From Arthrobacter sp. C2 (GTDB lineage Bacteria; Actinomycetota; Actinomycetes; Actinomycetales; Micrococcaceae): a stretch of 64,000 nucleotides of DNA. The notes below the pieces were generated by a model, which searched no databases, was not told where the DNA came from, and saw only the letters and a program-made list of their open reading frames with translations. Positions within the stretch are counted from its first letter, which is position 1; every line of letters starts with the position of its first letter. Location: NCBI GenBank assembly GCA_024207135.1, contig CP042428.1, positions 4,154,001 to 4,218,000 of the forward strand, read 5' to 3'. Of the stretch, positions 26,036 to 35,095 are shown one piece after another. Position numbers and translations under genes: made by a program.

Positions 26036-29000
26036 GCATCAACCGTATCCCGGGCCGAGGGCGCCTGCGGCCCGTGCCCGTCGCCGCGGCCCGTATCCGG
26101 TGCCACGGACCCTTCCTGCCCGTCGGCGGCGAGCGCAGCGATCTTGGCGCCCTCCACGTCCACGTCCGGCAGGATCCGATCCAGCCAGCGCGGGATGTAC
26201 CAGGCGCGGTGCCCCAGCAGGTGCATGATCGCCGGGGTCAGCGTCATGCGCACGATGAACGCATCGAAGAGCACGCCGATGGCCAGCGAGAACCCGATGG
26301 CCCGGATCATCGTCAGGTGCGAGAACACGAACCCGGCGAACACCGAGGTCATGATCAGGGCCGCGGCGGTGACCACCGGCGCGGAGTGGGCGAAGCCCGA
26401 GCGCACCGCGGCGCGCGCCGGCTGCCCGTGCGCGAAGGACTCGCGCATGCCGGCCACCAGGAACACCTGGTAGTCCATGGCCAGCCCGAACAGGATGCCG
26501 GTGAGCAGGATCGGCAGGAAGCTCATGATCGGCCCCGGCACGTTCACGTCGAAGAAGCCGCCGAGCCAACCGAACTGGTAGACCGCGACGGTGGCGCCGA
26601 AGGCGGCCAGCAGCGAGAGCAGGAAGCCCGCGGTGGCCAGCAGCGGCACCACGACCGAGCGGAAGACCAGCAGCAGCAGGACCAACGAGAGCCCCACGAC
26701 GATGCCGATGTACATCGGCAGCGCCTCGGCGAGCTTCTCCGAGACGTCCACCTGCGCGGCGACCTGTCCGGTCACCGCGATGTGGGCACCGGTCGCCTGC
26801 TCGATTCCCGGGGCCGCGTCGCGCAGCGCGTGCACCAGGGCCTCGGTTTCGGCGCTGGCCGGCCCCGCATCCGGGATCACCTGGATCGCTCCGAGGTTCC
26901 GTGCGTCGTTGACCTGTACCGGGATCGCCGCCACGACGCCCGGGATGTTGCGCACGGCGTCGGCAACATCGAGGTTCGCCGCATCCGCGCCGCGGGCATC
27001 CAGCCCGGCCGGCAGGTCGGCGAGCACCAGCAGCGGGCCGTTGTAGCCGGCCCCGAACGCGTCGCTCATCTGCTCGTACGCCTTGTAGGCGCCCGAATCC
27101 ACCGGTTCGGCGCTGCCGTCGGGCAGCGCAGTGCGCAGCTGCAGGGCCGGCAGTGCCACGATGGCCAGGAGCGCGATGGACGCGATGGCGGCGATCCACG
27201 GGCGGCGGGTGACCACCGCGCCCCAGCCGCGGTTGCCCGCGTCGTTGCGCGGGGCCCGCGTCTGCCCCGCGCCGGCCGCATCCCGGCGGGCCCAGGCCCG
27301 CCTGGACACCAGCTTCGTGCCGATGAACCCCAGCAGCGCCGGGGTCAGCGTGATCGCGATCAGCACCGCCATCATCACGGTGAACGCGGCGGAGAAGCCC
27401 AGCACGGCCAGGAACGGGAGCCCCGGCACGGCCAGCGCGGAGAGCGCGATGACCACGGTCAGCCCGGCAAACACCACGGCGTTGCCGCTGGTGCCGGTGG
27501 CCCGGGCGATGGATTCGCCCAGCGGCACGCCCTCCAACAGCTGGCGGCGGTGCCGGTGCACGATGAACAGCGAGTAGTCGATGCCCACCGCCAACCCCAG
27601 CATCAGCGCCAGGGCAGGGGTGATCGAGGCCATGTCGATGAGCGAGGACAGCGCGAGGGTTCCTCCGACGCCGGCGCCCACGCCGAGCACCGCCATGAGC
27701 AGCGGCAGCCCGGCAGCGACCAGCGTGCCGAGCATGACCAGCAGCACCGCGGCGGCCACGGCCAGGCCGATGATTTCCGCGGCCCCGAAGATCGAGGAAA
27801 GGTCCTGCAGGATCTCCTTGGAGAAGAGCACCTCGACCCCGGCGGCTTCGGGCGCCGCGGCAATGGACTGGATGTCGGCGCGCTGCGCGGTGGAAAGCGC
27901 GTCGGTCGAGCCGACGAAGGTCACGTGCGCCACGGCGGTGGAACCGTCCGCGGAGATGAAGCGCATGCCCGCCGAGGCGCCGGCCTGGCGTTCGGCGAAC
28001 GCCAGTTCGGCCCGTCCGGCGGCCAGGTCCTTGGCACCGGTCTCAAGCTTCTCCTCGGCTTCGGGCAGCGCCGCGGTCTTTTCGTCCACGGTCTTTTGCC
28101 CGGCGAGAAGCTTGGCCTGGTTCTCCTCGATGGTCTTCTGGCCCGCGGCCAGCTTGGCGGCATTGGCGTCGATCTCGGCCTGCCCGGCACTCAACTGCGC
28201 CCGGCCGGCGGAGATCTTCGCCGCTGCGGCCTGGATCCTGGAGCGGTTGGCGGCCAGTTCCTTGGCCCCGGCGTCCAGTTTCGCCTTGGCTGGGGGAAGC
28301 TTCGCGGCGCCCGCCTCCAGCTCGGCCTGCTTGGCCTTCAGCGTCGCCTGCCCGGTGGCCAGTTCCTTGGCCCCGGCATCGAGCTTCGCCTTGGCGGCGT
28401 CCAGGGCCTTCAGGCCCTCGAGGCCCTGGGTGACCTGGGCGAGGGTGCCTTCCAGGGATTCCTTCTGCTTGAGCAGCCCGGCCTTTTGCCCGTTCAGGGT
28501 TGCGAGCGTTTCCTCCAGCGTGGCGATGTCCTGCTCGGCGGCCTGCTTCTTCGCGTCGGTGTCGGCATTCTTGAGCGCAGTCTTAGCGGCTTGGAGTTGC
28601 TGCTTTGTCCTGGCGATCCCGGTGTCCAGGTCCTTGATCCCCGCATCCAGTTTGGCCAGCCCGGCGGTGGCTTGCTGCTTGCCGGCTGCCAGCTGCTTCT
28701 CCACGGTGGCGCGGGACTGGCCCTCCAGGATGGCCTTCATGCCGGCGTCGTGCTGCGCCCGCCCGGTGGCCAGTTCCTTGGCGGCGGTATCGAGCTTGGC
28801 CGCTCCGGCGGCCAGTGCCTTGTGGCCATCGGCGACCTGCTTCGCCCCTGCCTGGTACTCGCGGTTGCCCGCATCCCACTTCTTTTGCCCGGCTGCCAGC
28901 TGGCCCTGGCCGTTCTTGAGCGCGGCGGCGCCGGTGGCCAGTTCCCTGGCGGCGGCATCGAGCTTCGCCTGTCCCGCGGCCAGTTGCGTGCGGCCTTCGG

Positions 29001-29520
29001 CGAGTTCCTTCTTGGCATCGCCCAGCTGCACGCGCCCGGAGTCGAGGCCGTCCTGCGCCTCGGCCAGCTGCTTCTTGCCCTCGGCCAGTTGTTTCTTGCC
29101 GTCGGCCAGCTGCGTGGCGGCGTCGTCGAGCTTGGCCTGCCCCTCGGCGAGCTTCGGCTTGGCCTCGTCGAGCTGTTTTTGCAGCGCGAAGGGCTTGGCG
29201 ACCTCGGTGATCTCGGACTGGGAGGCCAGGTCTTCCAGCGAGGATTCGATGGCCCGGTGCTGGGCGGGGCTCAGCGCCTCGCCGTCCTGGGTGCGGAAGA
29301 CGATGGACCCGGTGCCGCCGGCCAGCTCGGGCATCTCGACCTTCATCCGGTCCAGCGTGCGCTGGGTTTCGGTGCCGGGGATGGTGAAGGTGTTGGACAG
29401 CTTGCCCATGAAGGCGCCGGCGCACAGGCCGATGGCCAGCAGCAGGACGGCCCAGATGCCCACCACGGCCCAGCGCCTGCGGTAGGCCAGTGCACCCAGT
29501 CGGTAAAGGAAGGAAGCCAT
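26032..29520 (-). CDS. MMPL/RND-type exporter with a very long coiled-coil extracytoplasmic loop
   Basis: A 1162-residue transporter. One membrane helix (residues 18-38) is followed by roughly 500 extracytoplasmic residues made of short repeats such as KLAEGQAKLDDAATQLADGK and ELATGRAQHDAGMK, a period of about 7-11 residues with leucine/alanine and glycine at fixed places. This resembles the X-x-L-x-x-G repeats of YhgE/Pip proteins. Then come the MMPL membrane blocks (IIGLAVAAAVLLVMLG to LTPALLGFIG, and a second set from MYIGIVVGLSLVLLLLVFRS to the end) with GLAVGIDYSLFIVHRHRRQ, the RND-like helix 4 region. It is directly preceded by a TetR gene (6 bases) and coupled to maf. It likely exports a lipid or hydrophobic compound under TetR control. 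Confidence 0.9.
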   Translation of the reverse strand: MASFLYRLGALAYRRRWAVVGIWAVLLLAIGLCAGAFMGKLSNTFTIPGTETQRTLDRMKVEMPELAGGTGSIVFRTQDGEALSPAQHRAIESSLEDLASQSEITEVAKPFALQKQLDEAKPKLAEGQAKLDDAATQLADGKKQLAEGKKQLAEAQDGLDSGRVQLGDAKKELAEGRTQLAAGQAKLDAAARELATGAAALKNGQGQLAAGQKKWDAGNREYQAGAKQVADGHKALAAGAAKLDTAAKELATGRAQHDAGMKAILEGQSRATVEKQLAAGKQQATAGLAKLDAGIKDLDTGIARTKQQLQAAKTALKNADTDAKKQAAEQDIATLEETLATLNGQKAGLLKQKESLEGTLAQVTQGLEGLKALDAAKAKLDAGAKELATGQATLKAKQAELEAGAAKLPPAKAKLDAGAKELAANRSRIQAAAAKISAGRAQLSAGQAEIDANAAKLAAGQKTIEENQAKLLAGQKTVDEKTAALPEAEEKLETGAKDLAAGRAELAFAERQAGASAGMRFISADGSTAVAHVTFVGSTDALSTAQRADIQSIAAAPEAAGVEVLFSKEILQDLSSIFGAAEIIGLAVAAAVLLVMLGTLVAAGLPLLMAVLGVGAGVGGTLALSSLIDMASITPALALMLGLAVGIDYSLFIVHRHRRQLLEGVPLGESIARATGTSGNAVVFAGLTVVIALSALAVPGLPFLAVLGFSAAFTVMMAVLIAITLTPALLGFIGTKLVSRRAWARRDAAGAGQTRAPRNDAGNRGWGAVVTRRPWIAAIASIALLAIVALPALQLRTALPDGSAEPVDSGAYKAYEQMSDAFGAGYNGPLLVLADLPAGLDARGADAANLDVADAVRNIPGVVAAIPVQVNDARNLGAIQVIPDAGPASAETEALVHALRDAAPGIEQATGAHIAVTGQVAAQVDVSEKLAEALPMYIGIVVGLSLVLLLLVFRSVVVPLLATAGFLLSLLAAFGATVAVYQFGWLGGFFDVNVPGPIMSFLPILLTGILFGLAMDYQVFLVAGMRESFAHGQPARAAVRSGFAHSAPVVTAAALIMTSVFAGFVFSHLTMIRAIGFSLAIGVLFDAFIVRMTLTPAIMHLLGHRAWYIPRWLDRILPDVDVEGAKIAALAADGQEGSVAPDTGRGDGHGPQAPSARDTVDA

Positions 29521-29526
29521 GGTCTT

Positions 29527-30186
29527 TTAGGCCTTTCGTGTGTGCTGTGCACGTTGTTGCAGGGAGGGGAAGCCGTCGCGCAATTGGGCGATGGCCTCGG
29601 CGAGGGTGGCGCGCAGCAGGTGCGTGCGGCGCGGATCGGCGGGGTCCGGGGTGGCGGCGAGTTCGCGGGACCACTGGGCGAAGGCGGCCTTGCCGGCGCC
29701 GATGACGCAGTGGGCGAAGACCGTGGCGGCCAGCGGGGTGCCCTGCGGTGCGCGGGCGGTGATGATCCCGGTGAGCGCCTCGGCGCAGTCGTTCCACGCC
29801 TCCAGCTGCATCCGGGCCATCTGCGGGTGCTCGGAGGCCAGCAGGTACAGGTTGGCGATGGGCTCGAGCAGTGCCGGGTCCACGAGGGATTCGACCGTCG
29901 TCACCGCGGCGGAGAGCAGGTCCAGCTCCGGGTCCAGCTCGTCGAGCACGGCCACGGCGTTTTCCAGCAAGAGCTTGGTCGGCTCGTTCAGGGCCGCCTC
30001 GATCGAGGGGAAGTAGTTGAAGAAGGTGCGGCGGGAGACCCCGGCGGCGTCGGCAACGGACTCGGCGGTCAGTGCGGCATAGCCGGCGGATTCCAGTTGG
30101 GCGAAGGCCGCCTGGACGATGGCTGCCCGGGTGGCGGCCTTGTTCAGTTCGCGCCGCGAGGGCGGGGGCATGGGGGAGTGGCTCAC
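29527..30186 (-). CDS. TetR-family repressor of the adjacent MMPL exporter
   Basis: A 219-residue repressor. The helix-turn-helix is LTAESVADAAGVSRRTFFNYF at about residues 39-59; the C-terminal domain starts with EALTGIITARAPQ-like helices and does not reveal the ligand. The gene is 6 bases upstream of the MMPL gene. The GTG at 30186 coincides with the expected transcription start of the promoter at 30193-30222, which would make the message leaderless; an ATG five codons later (30171) with GGTGAG 10 bases upstream is the alternative. Three operator half-sites lie in the promoter spacer, so it should repress itself and the exporter. Confidence 0.88.
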   Translation of the reverse strand: MSHSPMPPPSRRELNKAATRAAIVQAAFAQLESAGYAALTAESVADAAGVSRRTFFNYFPSIEAALNEPTKLLLENAVAVLDELDPELDLLSAAVTTVESLVDPALLEPIANLYLLASEHPQMARMQLEAWNDCAEALTGIITARAPQGTPLAATVFAHCVIGAGKAAFAQWSRELAATPDPADPRRTHLLRATLAEAIAQLRDGFPSLQQRAQHTRKA

Positions 30187-30192
30187 CTTTCT

Positions 30193-30222
30193 ACACTACG
30201 TGCAAACTTGCATGCCGTGCAA
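30193..30222 (-). promoter_or_regulatory. Promoter with embedded operator for tetR-MMPL-maf
   Basis: On the minus strand, TTGCAC (30222-30217) and TAGTGT (30198-30193) are 18 bases apart. Between and over them are three alternating half-sites: TGCAA (30201-30205), TTGCA (30208-30212) and TGCAA (30218-30222), spaced 2 and 5 bases. A TetR dimer or pair of dimers bound here would cover the -35 box and the spacer. Confidence 0.65.
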
Positions 30223-30280
30223 TTTTATTGGCGATTTCCCGCCGGCCCCACGACAGGGGGCGGTTCCCGGGCACAACAAA

Positions 30281-30336
30281 GGGCGGGCCGCCCGGCGCCC
30301 GGGGATGTTGCATCCCGGGAACCAGGCGACCCGCCC
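30281..30336 (-). terminator. Compound hairpin after the dicarboxylate symporter gene
   Basis: An outer GGGCGGG/CCCGCCC stem (30281-30287, 30330-30336) encloses an inner hairpin (30298-30319) with one bulged G. On the minus strand it is followed by TTTGTTGT. It lies 36 bases beyond the stop at 30373. Confidence 0.6.
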
Positions 30337-30372
30337 TGGTGAAAAAATCGTGACTACCGCACGGCGTTGCGG

Positions 30373-31770
30373 CTAATTGGCCCGGGCCGGCTGCGGCTCG
30401 CGCGCCTGGGCGTCGGTGGCCGCCTTGAACTCGTCGTTGAACGGGTCGCCGTGGCGCGGTGCGTTGTACAGCTCCTCGTCCAGGATGCCTTCGCGCTTGG
30501 CGACGATGGCCGGCACCAGGGCCTGCCCGGCGACGTTGACCGCGGTGCGGCCCATGTCAAGGATCGGGTCGACGGCCAGGATCAGTCCGACGCCTGCCAG
30601 CGGCAGTCCGACGGTGGACAGCGTCAAGGTCAACATGACCACCGCGCCGGTGGTTCCGGCCGTGGCTGCCGAGCCCAGCACCGAGACCATGGCGATCAGC
30701 AGGTAGTCGGTCAGGCCCAGGTCGATGCCGAAGAACTGGGCGACGAAGATCGCGGAGATCGCCGGATAGATCGCGGCGCAGCCGTCCATCTTGGTCGTGG
30801 CGCCCAGCGGCACGGCGAAGGAGGCATAGCCCGAGGGCACGCCCAGGTTGCGCTCGGTCACGCGCTGGGTCAGCGGCAGGGTGCCGATGGAGGAACGGGA
30901 GACGAAGGCCAGCTGCACGGCGGGCCAGACGCCGGAGAAGTACTGCTTGATGCTCAGGCCGTGGGCGCGGACCAGCACCGGGTAGAGGCCGAAGATCACC
31001 AGCGCCAGGCCGATGTAGATGGCCAGGGTGAACTTGCCCAGCGCGCCGATGGTGTCCCAGCCGTAGGTGGCCACGGCGTTGCCGATCAGGCCCACGGTGC
31101 CCAGCGGGGCCAGGCGGATGATCCACCAGAGGACCTTTTGGATGACGGCCAGGGTGGCGGCGGAGAAGTCCAGGAACGGGCGGGCGGCGTCGCCCACCTT
31201 GAGTGCCGCGATGCCCACGGTGATGGCAATGACCAGCACCTGCAGCACGTTGAAGCTGAGCGCGGTGGTCACATCCCCGCCCTCTGCAACCTTGGTCGTT
31301 GCGCCGAGGCCCAGGAAGTTCGACGGGATGAGCCCGATCAGGAATGCCCACCAGTCGCCGGTGCGCCCGTCGTATTCGGGAGGGGCGCTTTGTCCGGTGC
31401 CGGCGCCGGGGCGAAGCACGGTGCCCAGCACCATGCCGATGACTACCGAGATGGCCGAGGTGATGGCGAACCAGAGGATGGTCTGCCAGGCCAGGCGTGC
31501 CGCATTGGTCACCTTGGCCAAGTTGGCGATGGATGCCACGACCGCGAAGAAGATCAGTGGGATGACCGCCGCCTTGAGCAGCGAGATGTAGCTGGACCCG
31601 AGCGTGGCCAGCGTGGTGCCCAGTCCGGTCGGGGTGTCCGCGGTGTGGCCGGTGTACTTGGCCAGCAGGCCAAGACCAAGACCCAGGACCAGGGCAATGA
31701 TGATTTGCGGGCCGAATGCGGTGGCCCAAGCTGGGATGCGCCTCGTGGGCGTCGTATTGGAGGTAGTCAC
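30373..31770 (-). CDS. DAACS-family dicarboxylate/glutamate:cation symporter
   Basis: A 465-residue membrane symporter of the GltP/DctA type with eight helices and two re-entrant loops. Signatures: the serine-rich loop FVSRSSIGTLPLT, GATTKMDGCA in helix 7, GTTGAVVM in the second hairpin and DPILDMGRTAVNVAG in helix 8, where the aspartate and asparagine hold substrate and ions. It takes up glutamate, aspartate or C4-dicarboxylates; which one is not decided by these motifs. The start is GTG at 31770 with no ribosome site. It is divergent from the LuxR gene. Confidence 0.92.
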   Translation of the reverse strand: MTTSNTTPTRRIPAWATAFGPQIIIALVLGLGLGLLAKYTGHTADTPTGLGTTLATLGSSYISLLKAAVIPLIFFAVVASIANLAKVTNAARLAWQTILWFAITSAISVVIGMVLGTVLRPGAGTGQSAPPEYDGRTGDWWAFLIGLIPSNFLGLGATTKVAEGGDVTTALSFNVLQVLVIAITVGIAALKVGDAARPFLDFSAATLAVIQKVLWWIIRLAPLGTVGLIGNAVATYGWDTIGALGKFTLAIYIGLALVIFGLYPVLVRAHGLSIKQYFSGVWPAVQLAFVSRSSIGTLPLTQRVTERNLGVPSGYASFAVPLGATTKMDGCAAIYPAISAIFVAQFFGIDLGLTDYLLIAMVSVLGSAATAGTTGAVVMLTLTLSTVGLPLAGVGLILAVDPILDMGRTAVNVAGQALVPAIVAKREGILDEELYNAPRHGDPFNDEFKAATDAQAREPQPARAN

Positions 31771-32004
31771 GCTACGAAGCTAGGCGGTGGACCATAGCAA
31801 AGGATAGCCAGTATTGAGCAATGTTACGCAAAAGTCCTCCCCAGCGGTTTATTGCGGGGATTTTGTGTTCCATTACATAGCGGTGCGCCCCGGTGTTAAG
31901 CTGATCTTTCAAGCAATCGGTTTGTATGTTACTTGTTCGTGCCCGCGGTAAATGCAGGACTCGGGGCCCGATGAATCGCAGCTGGGGAACGGAGGCCGGA
32001 ACGC

Positions 32005-34578
32005 ATGATCTGGGGAAAATTCGACGACACGCTGTCCAGGCCACGCCTCGAGCGCCTGCTTGACCAGGCGGTGGCATCTTCGGCAGTGATCGCCAGGGCA
32101 CCGCGCGGCGCCGGCAAGCGCGTAGCCGTTCGCGACTGGCTGTCCCGGCGTGACCCCCAGGCCCGGAGCTGGAGCTGGATCAATTGCAGCGAGCTCGAGG
32201 AGCCGCTGGACCTCGTGCTGGCCAAGCATTATGAGGCGGCCGCCGACCCGGACTCGCACCTGGTCGTACTCGAGGACTGCACCGCGGCGTTCAACGGCCG
32301 CCTCACCGGCTTCGTGCAGCAGATGGCACGCGAGCATCCCGGGCGACGCGCGCTGGTGCTCACCACCGAATACCTTGACCTCGAGCGCCGGCGCACGCTG
32401 CTGCCGTTCGAAGTGGCCGTGGTTCCGCCACATGAATTCCGCTTTACCCCAGATGAGGCGGCGGACTATTTCCGGGGTAGCGCGCTCGAGCGTTTCGCCG
32501 AGCCGTTGTGCCTCGATTTGTGCGGTACACCGCAACTCATGCGCATGGCCAAGCTCCGGGCGCAGACCATGCGCGCTCCGGAGCCGGCGCAGGCGCGGGT
32601 CAAGCAGGGCAAACACGCTTCGCCGCTGGGCCCGCCGATGCCAGCACTGCTGGAACTGGACCCGCCGGCCCGGGCGTTTCTGGCCGAAGTGAATGCCGCG
32701 GTGGACCGCGACCTGAAGGCGATGCTGGAAAGCGAAGCACTCGAGCCCGGACAGCTCGACTTCCTTGCGGTGCTCGCCGTGCCCACCACGGTGCCCCGGG
32801 CGTTGCTGCCGCTCGTGGCCGAAAACCACCTCGCGGCATGGTTGCCGGATTTGGAGAGCAGGGGCCTGGTCTATCGCTCGTCGCGGAACCCCGATGAGGA
32901 ATACTGCCTGCACCCCGTGCTGCGCCGGGTGCTGACAAGCACCTACCTGGCCTCGGACAAGGACCGGCTGCGCTCGCTGCACCGGATTTGCGCACGGTAC
33001 GAGATGACCCATGGGTCCGCATTCCGGGCGCTGCGCCACGCGTTGGCCGCGCCGGACCACCAGCTGGCCTCCGACATCCTGCGCATGCATGCGGACGAAT
33101 ACCTCGAGGGGGAACTGGGCACCCGCGGGTCGGTGCTGCTGGACGAACTGCCCCTGACGGTGCTGGCGCGGTACCCGCTGCTGGCCATCTGCCTGGCGAT
33201 CGCCTACAGCGCGACCGGGAAATTCAAGCTCAAGACCCTGGAACTGCTGGCCCTGGCCGCCACCGGCGCGCGCACGGTGGGGCGCAATGCCCCGCCCGCG
33301 GACAAGATGGTCATGGTCCTGATTGAATCGGTCGCGGCGAGGCTCAGCGGCATCGGCGAGCTGTCGGTCAAGACCGCACGCAGCGCCCTCGCGCTGCACC
33401 GCGACATGGCCCCGGCGCAGCGCGACGATCTGGGGCCGTTCGAGGGCCCGATGCTCGTCCAGCTGGCACTGAGCCTGCACGCCGGCGGTGCCCACGATGA
33501 GGCGCTCATCGCCGCCGAGCTGGGGGTCTCCGCAGACCAGCGGCACAACCGTGTCGACAACGACCATTACGCAACCACGGTCCAAGCCTATTTTTATACG
33601 CTCAGCGGGGACATCCACAAGGCGTCGGCACTGCTGGCCGAGTCCTTGCCCGAGCACTGGTCCAATCCCGCCACCAGCGCCTACTTCGCCACCCCTTTCA
33701 GGGCCGCGTCCTTCGTGTGCGCCATGGAGGAACAGCGTTTCGAGGATGCCGCACGCTGGGTGGAACTGCTGCGCATCGACCAGCACAACAACGAGTTCTG
33801 GCCGGCCATCCGGTTGGCCGAGGCGATACTGGCAGTGGTCACCGGCGAAACGACGGCGTCCCTGGTGCGGATGCAGGGCTACCTGGTGCGCGAACGCGAA
33901 CAACCCGTGGCCCAGAAGTACGGCAAGCAGATGCTGGTTTCGGCCTCCTGCCTGCTGAACCTGGCGGTGGGTGATCCGGTCAATGCGTTGAAGGTCGCCG
34001 CCAAGTCCGTCTCGGAGACGTCGCGGACCTTGATGCAGGCGCGCGTGCGTCTGGCCCAGGGGGATGCCGCGGAGGTCCTGCGGCTATGCACCTCGCTGGG
34101 AGCGGTCGTGCAACCGCGCACCCGCTTCCAGCAGGCGGTCCTGGTTCTGGCCGCAACCCTGCAGCAAAACAACCGCCCCGCCATCGGTGGGGCCCTGCGC
34201 ATGGTGGCCGCGCTGAGTGAGGAATACGGCCTGGGCATGGCCCTGAACCTGTTGCCCGCTCCTGACCTGGAGCGGATACTCGCCGAAGCCAGGGAACTGG
34301 GCATCACGCTGAAGGTCGAGACGAACACCGTCTCGAACATCCCCGGCGGCCTGGGCCGTGCGGTGCTCAGCGCCCGCGAACTGGCGGTGCTGGGGGAGCT
34401 GGTCTCCACTGGGAGTGCTGCCGAGATCGCCGAGCGGCAATTCGTCTCCGTGAACACGGTCAAGAGCCAGTTACGCAGCATCTACCGGAAGCTGGGGGTG
34501 TCCGACCGCGCCTCCGCACTGGAAGCGGCGCGCGTGCAGGGACTGATCCCGAGCAAGGACGTCGAAGCGGCCGATTAG
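32005..34578 (+). CDS. Large LuxR-family transcriptional regulator with degenerate ATPase domain
   Basis: An 857-residue MalT/LAL-like architecture: an N-terminal ATPase-like domain, a long helical repeat middle (TPR-like, about residues 330-760) and a C-terminal LuxR helix-turn-helix (LSARELAVLGELVSTGSAAEI, then VSVNTVKSQLRSIYRKLGV). The P-loop APRGAGKR (residues 32-39) has arginine in place of the magnesium-binding threonine or serine; Walker B is LVVLED (86-91). It may thus bind nucleotide poorly or not at all. ATG at 32005 has ACGGAGG 8-9 bases upstream. No operon partners follow; the divergent symporter gene is the nearest possible target. Confidence 0.87.
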   Translation: MIWGKFDDTLSRPRLERLLDQAVASSAVIARAPRGAGKRVAVRDWLSRRDPQARSWSWINCSELEEPLDLVLAKHYEAAADPDSHLVVLEDCTAAFNGRLTGFVQQMAREHPGRRALVLTTEYLDLERRRTLLPFEVAVVPPHEFRFTPDEAADYFRGSALERFAEPLCLDLCGTPQLMRMAKLRAQTMRAPEPAQARVKQGKHASPLGPPMPALLELDPPARAFLAEVNAAVDRDLKAMLESEALEPGQLDFLAVLAVPTTVPRALLPLVAENHLAAWLPDLESRGLVYRSSRNPDEEYCLHPVLRRVLTSTYLASDKDRLRSLHRICARYEMTHGSAFRALRHALAAPDHQLASDILRMHADEYLEGELGTRGSVLLDELPLTVLARYPLLAICLAIAYSATGKFKLKTLELLALAATGARTVGRNAPPADKMVMVLIESVAARLSGIGELSVKTARSALALHRDMAPAQRDDLGPFEGPMLVQLALSLHAGGAHDEALIAAELGVSADQRHNRVDNDHYATTVQAYFYTLSGDIHKASALLAESLPEHWSNPATSAYFATPFRAASFVCAMEEQRFEDAARWVELLRIDQHNNEFWPAIRLAEAILAVVTGETTASLVRMQGYLVREREQPVAQKYGKQMLVSASCLLNLAVGDPVNALKVAAKSVSETSRTLMQARVRLAQGDAAEVLRLCTSLGAVVQPRTRFQQAVLVLAATLQQNNRPAIGGALRMVAALSEEYGLGMALNLLPAPDLERILAEARELGITLKVETNTVSNIPGGLGRAVLSARELAVLGELVSTGSAAEIAERQFVSVNTVKSQLRSIYRKLGVSDRASALEAARVQGLIPSKDVEAAD

Positions 34579-35025
34579 GAAAGGGCGGACTGTCGGTCCG
34601 GAAGCGGCGAGGTCCGCAAGGTGAAACCCGAAGGGTTCGGGGGTGCATGCGGTGCCCGGGGCGGGGGCAGGGTTTCCACCAAACACAACTCGGAGCATTC
34701 CCCCCAATCGGCACCGATGCAGCCCCCAAGCAATGCATCCATGCCGCACTGCGAACTTCCCCAGCGGTTAACGCTTTTGTACGCGAAGTGGAGTTTTCCG
34801 GTTTCCCGGGTTGTGGTCACCTCGACGTGTTCTGCAGCAACATGACCAACTATCGCAGGTAATCAAGCGGGATATCAGTGTCGGTGCGCGGTTTCACCCT
34901 TGCCTTCACCCTCAAACCAACGCAAATGGATAAAAGGTCCGGCACGGTATCCGAAACGGATTCAAAACGCCTAATCAGGCTCCAAAATTTCGTCAGGACG
35001 GGATTCGGTGCCAAGATGCCGCCAA
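34579..35025. other. Intergenic region without a recognisable gene
   Basis: About 450 bases between the LuxR gene and the terminator of the DUF885 gene. Short open frames are present but none has a ribosome site, codon bias or recognisable product. Visible elements: CGGAC-N5-GTCCG (34588-34602), a hairpin starting ACCCGAA near 34626 (either could terminate the LuxR message), and ATCCG-AAA-CGGAT at 34949-34961. By eye GC content is lower than in flanking genes between about 34690 and 35010. It could hold a small RNA, but I see no promoter-terminator pair. Confidence 0.4.
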
Positions 35026-35064
35026 ATCGGTGCCCGGCCTTCAAGCCAGCGGCCGGGCACCGGT
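35026..35064 (-). terminator. Terminator after the DUF885 gene
   Basis: CGGTGCCCGGCC (35028-35039) pairs perfectly with GGCCGGGCACCG (35051-35062), extended by a G-T and an A-T pair, with an 11-base loop, 32 bases past the minus-strand stop. Confidence 0.75.
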
Positions 35065-35095
35065 TGTCCGAATCGGGGGAGGAAAGGATCCCGGG

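Noticed and set aside
28040-29200. DNA-level tandem repeat in the MMPL gene
   Set aside because: The protein repeats are clear but the nucleotide copies have diverged; it is a protein periodicity rather than a satellite.
26074-30342. Very long plus-strand open frame (over 1400 codons)
   Set aside because: It is antisense to the MMPL and TetR genes, has no ribosome site and encodes a Gly/Gln/Arg-rich low-complexity product typical of high-GC shadows.
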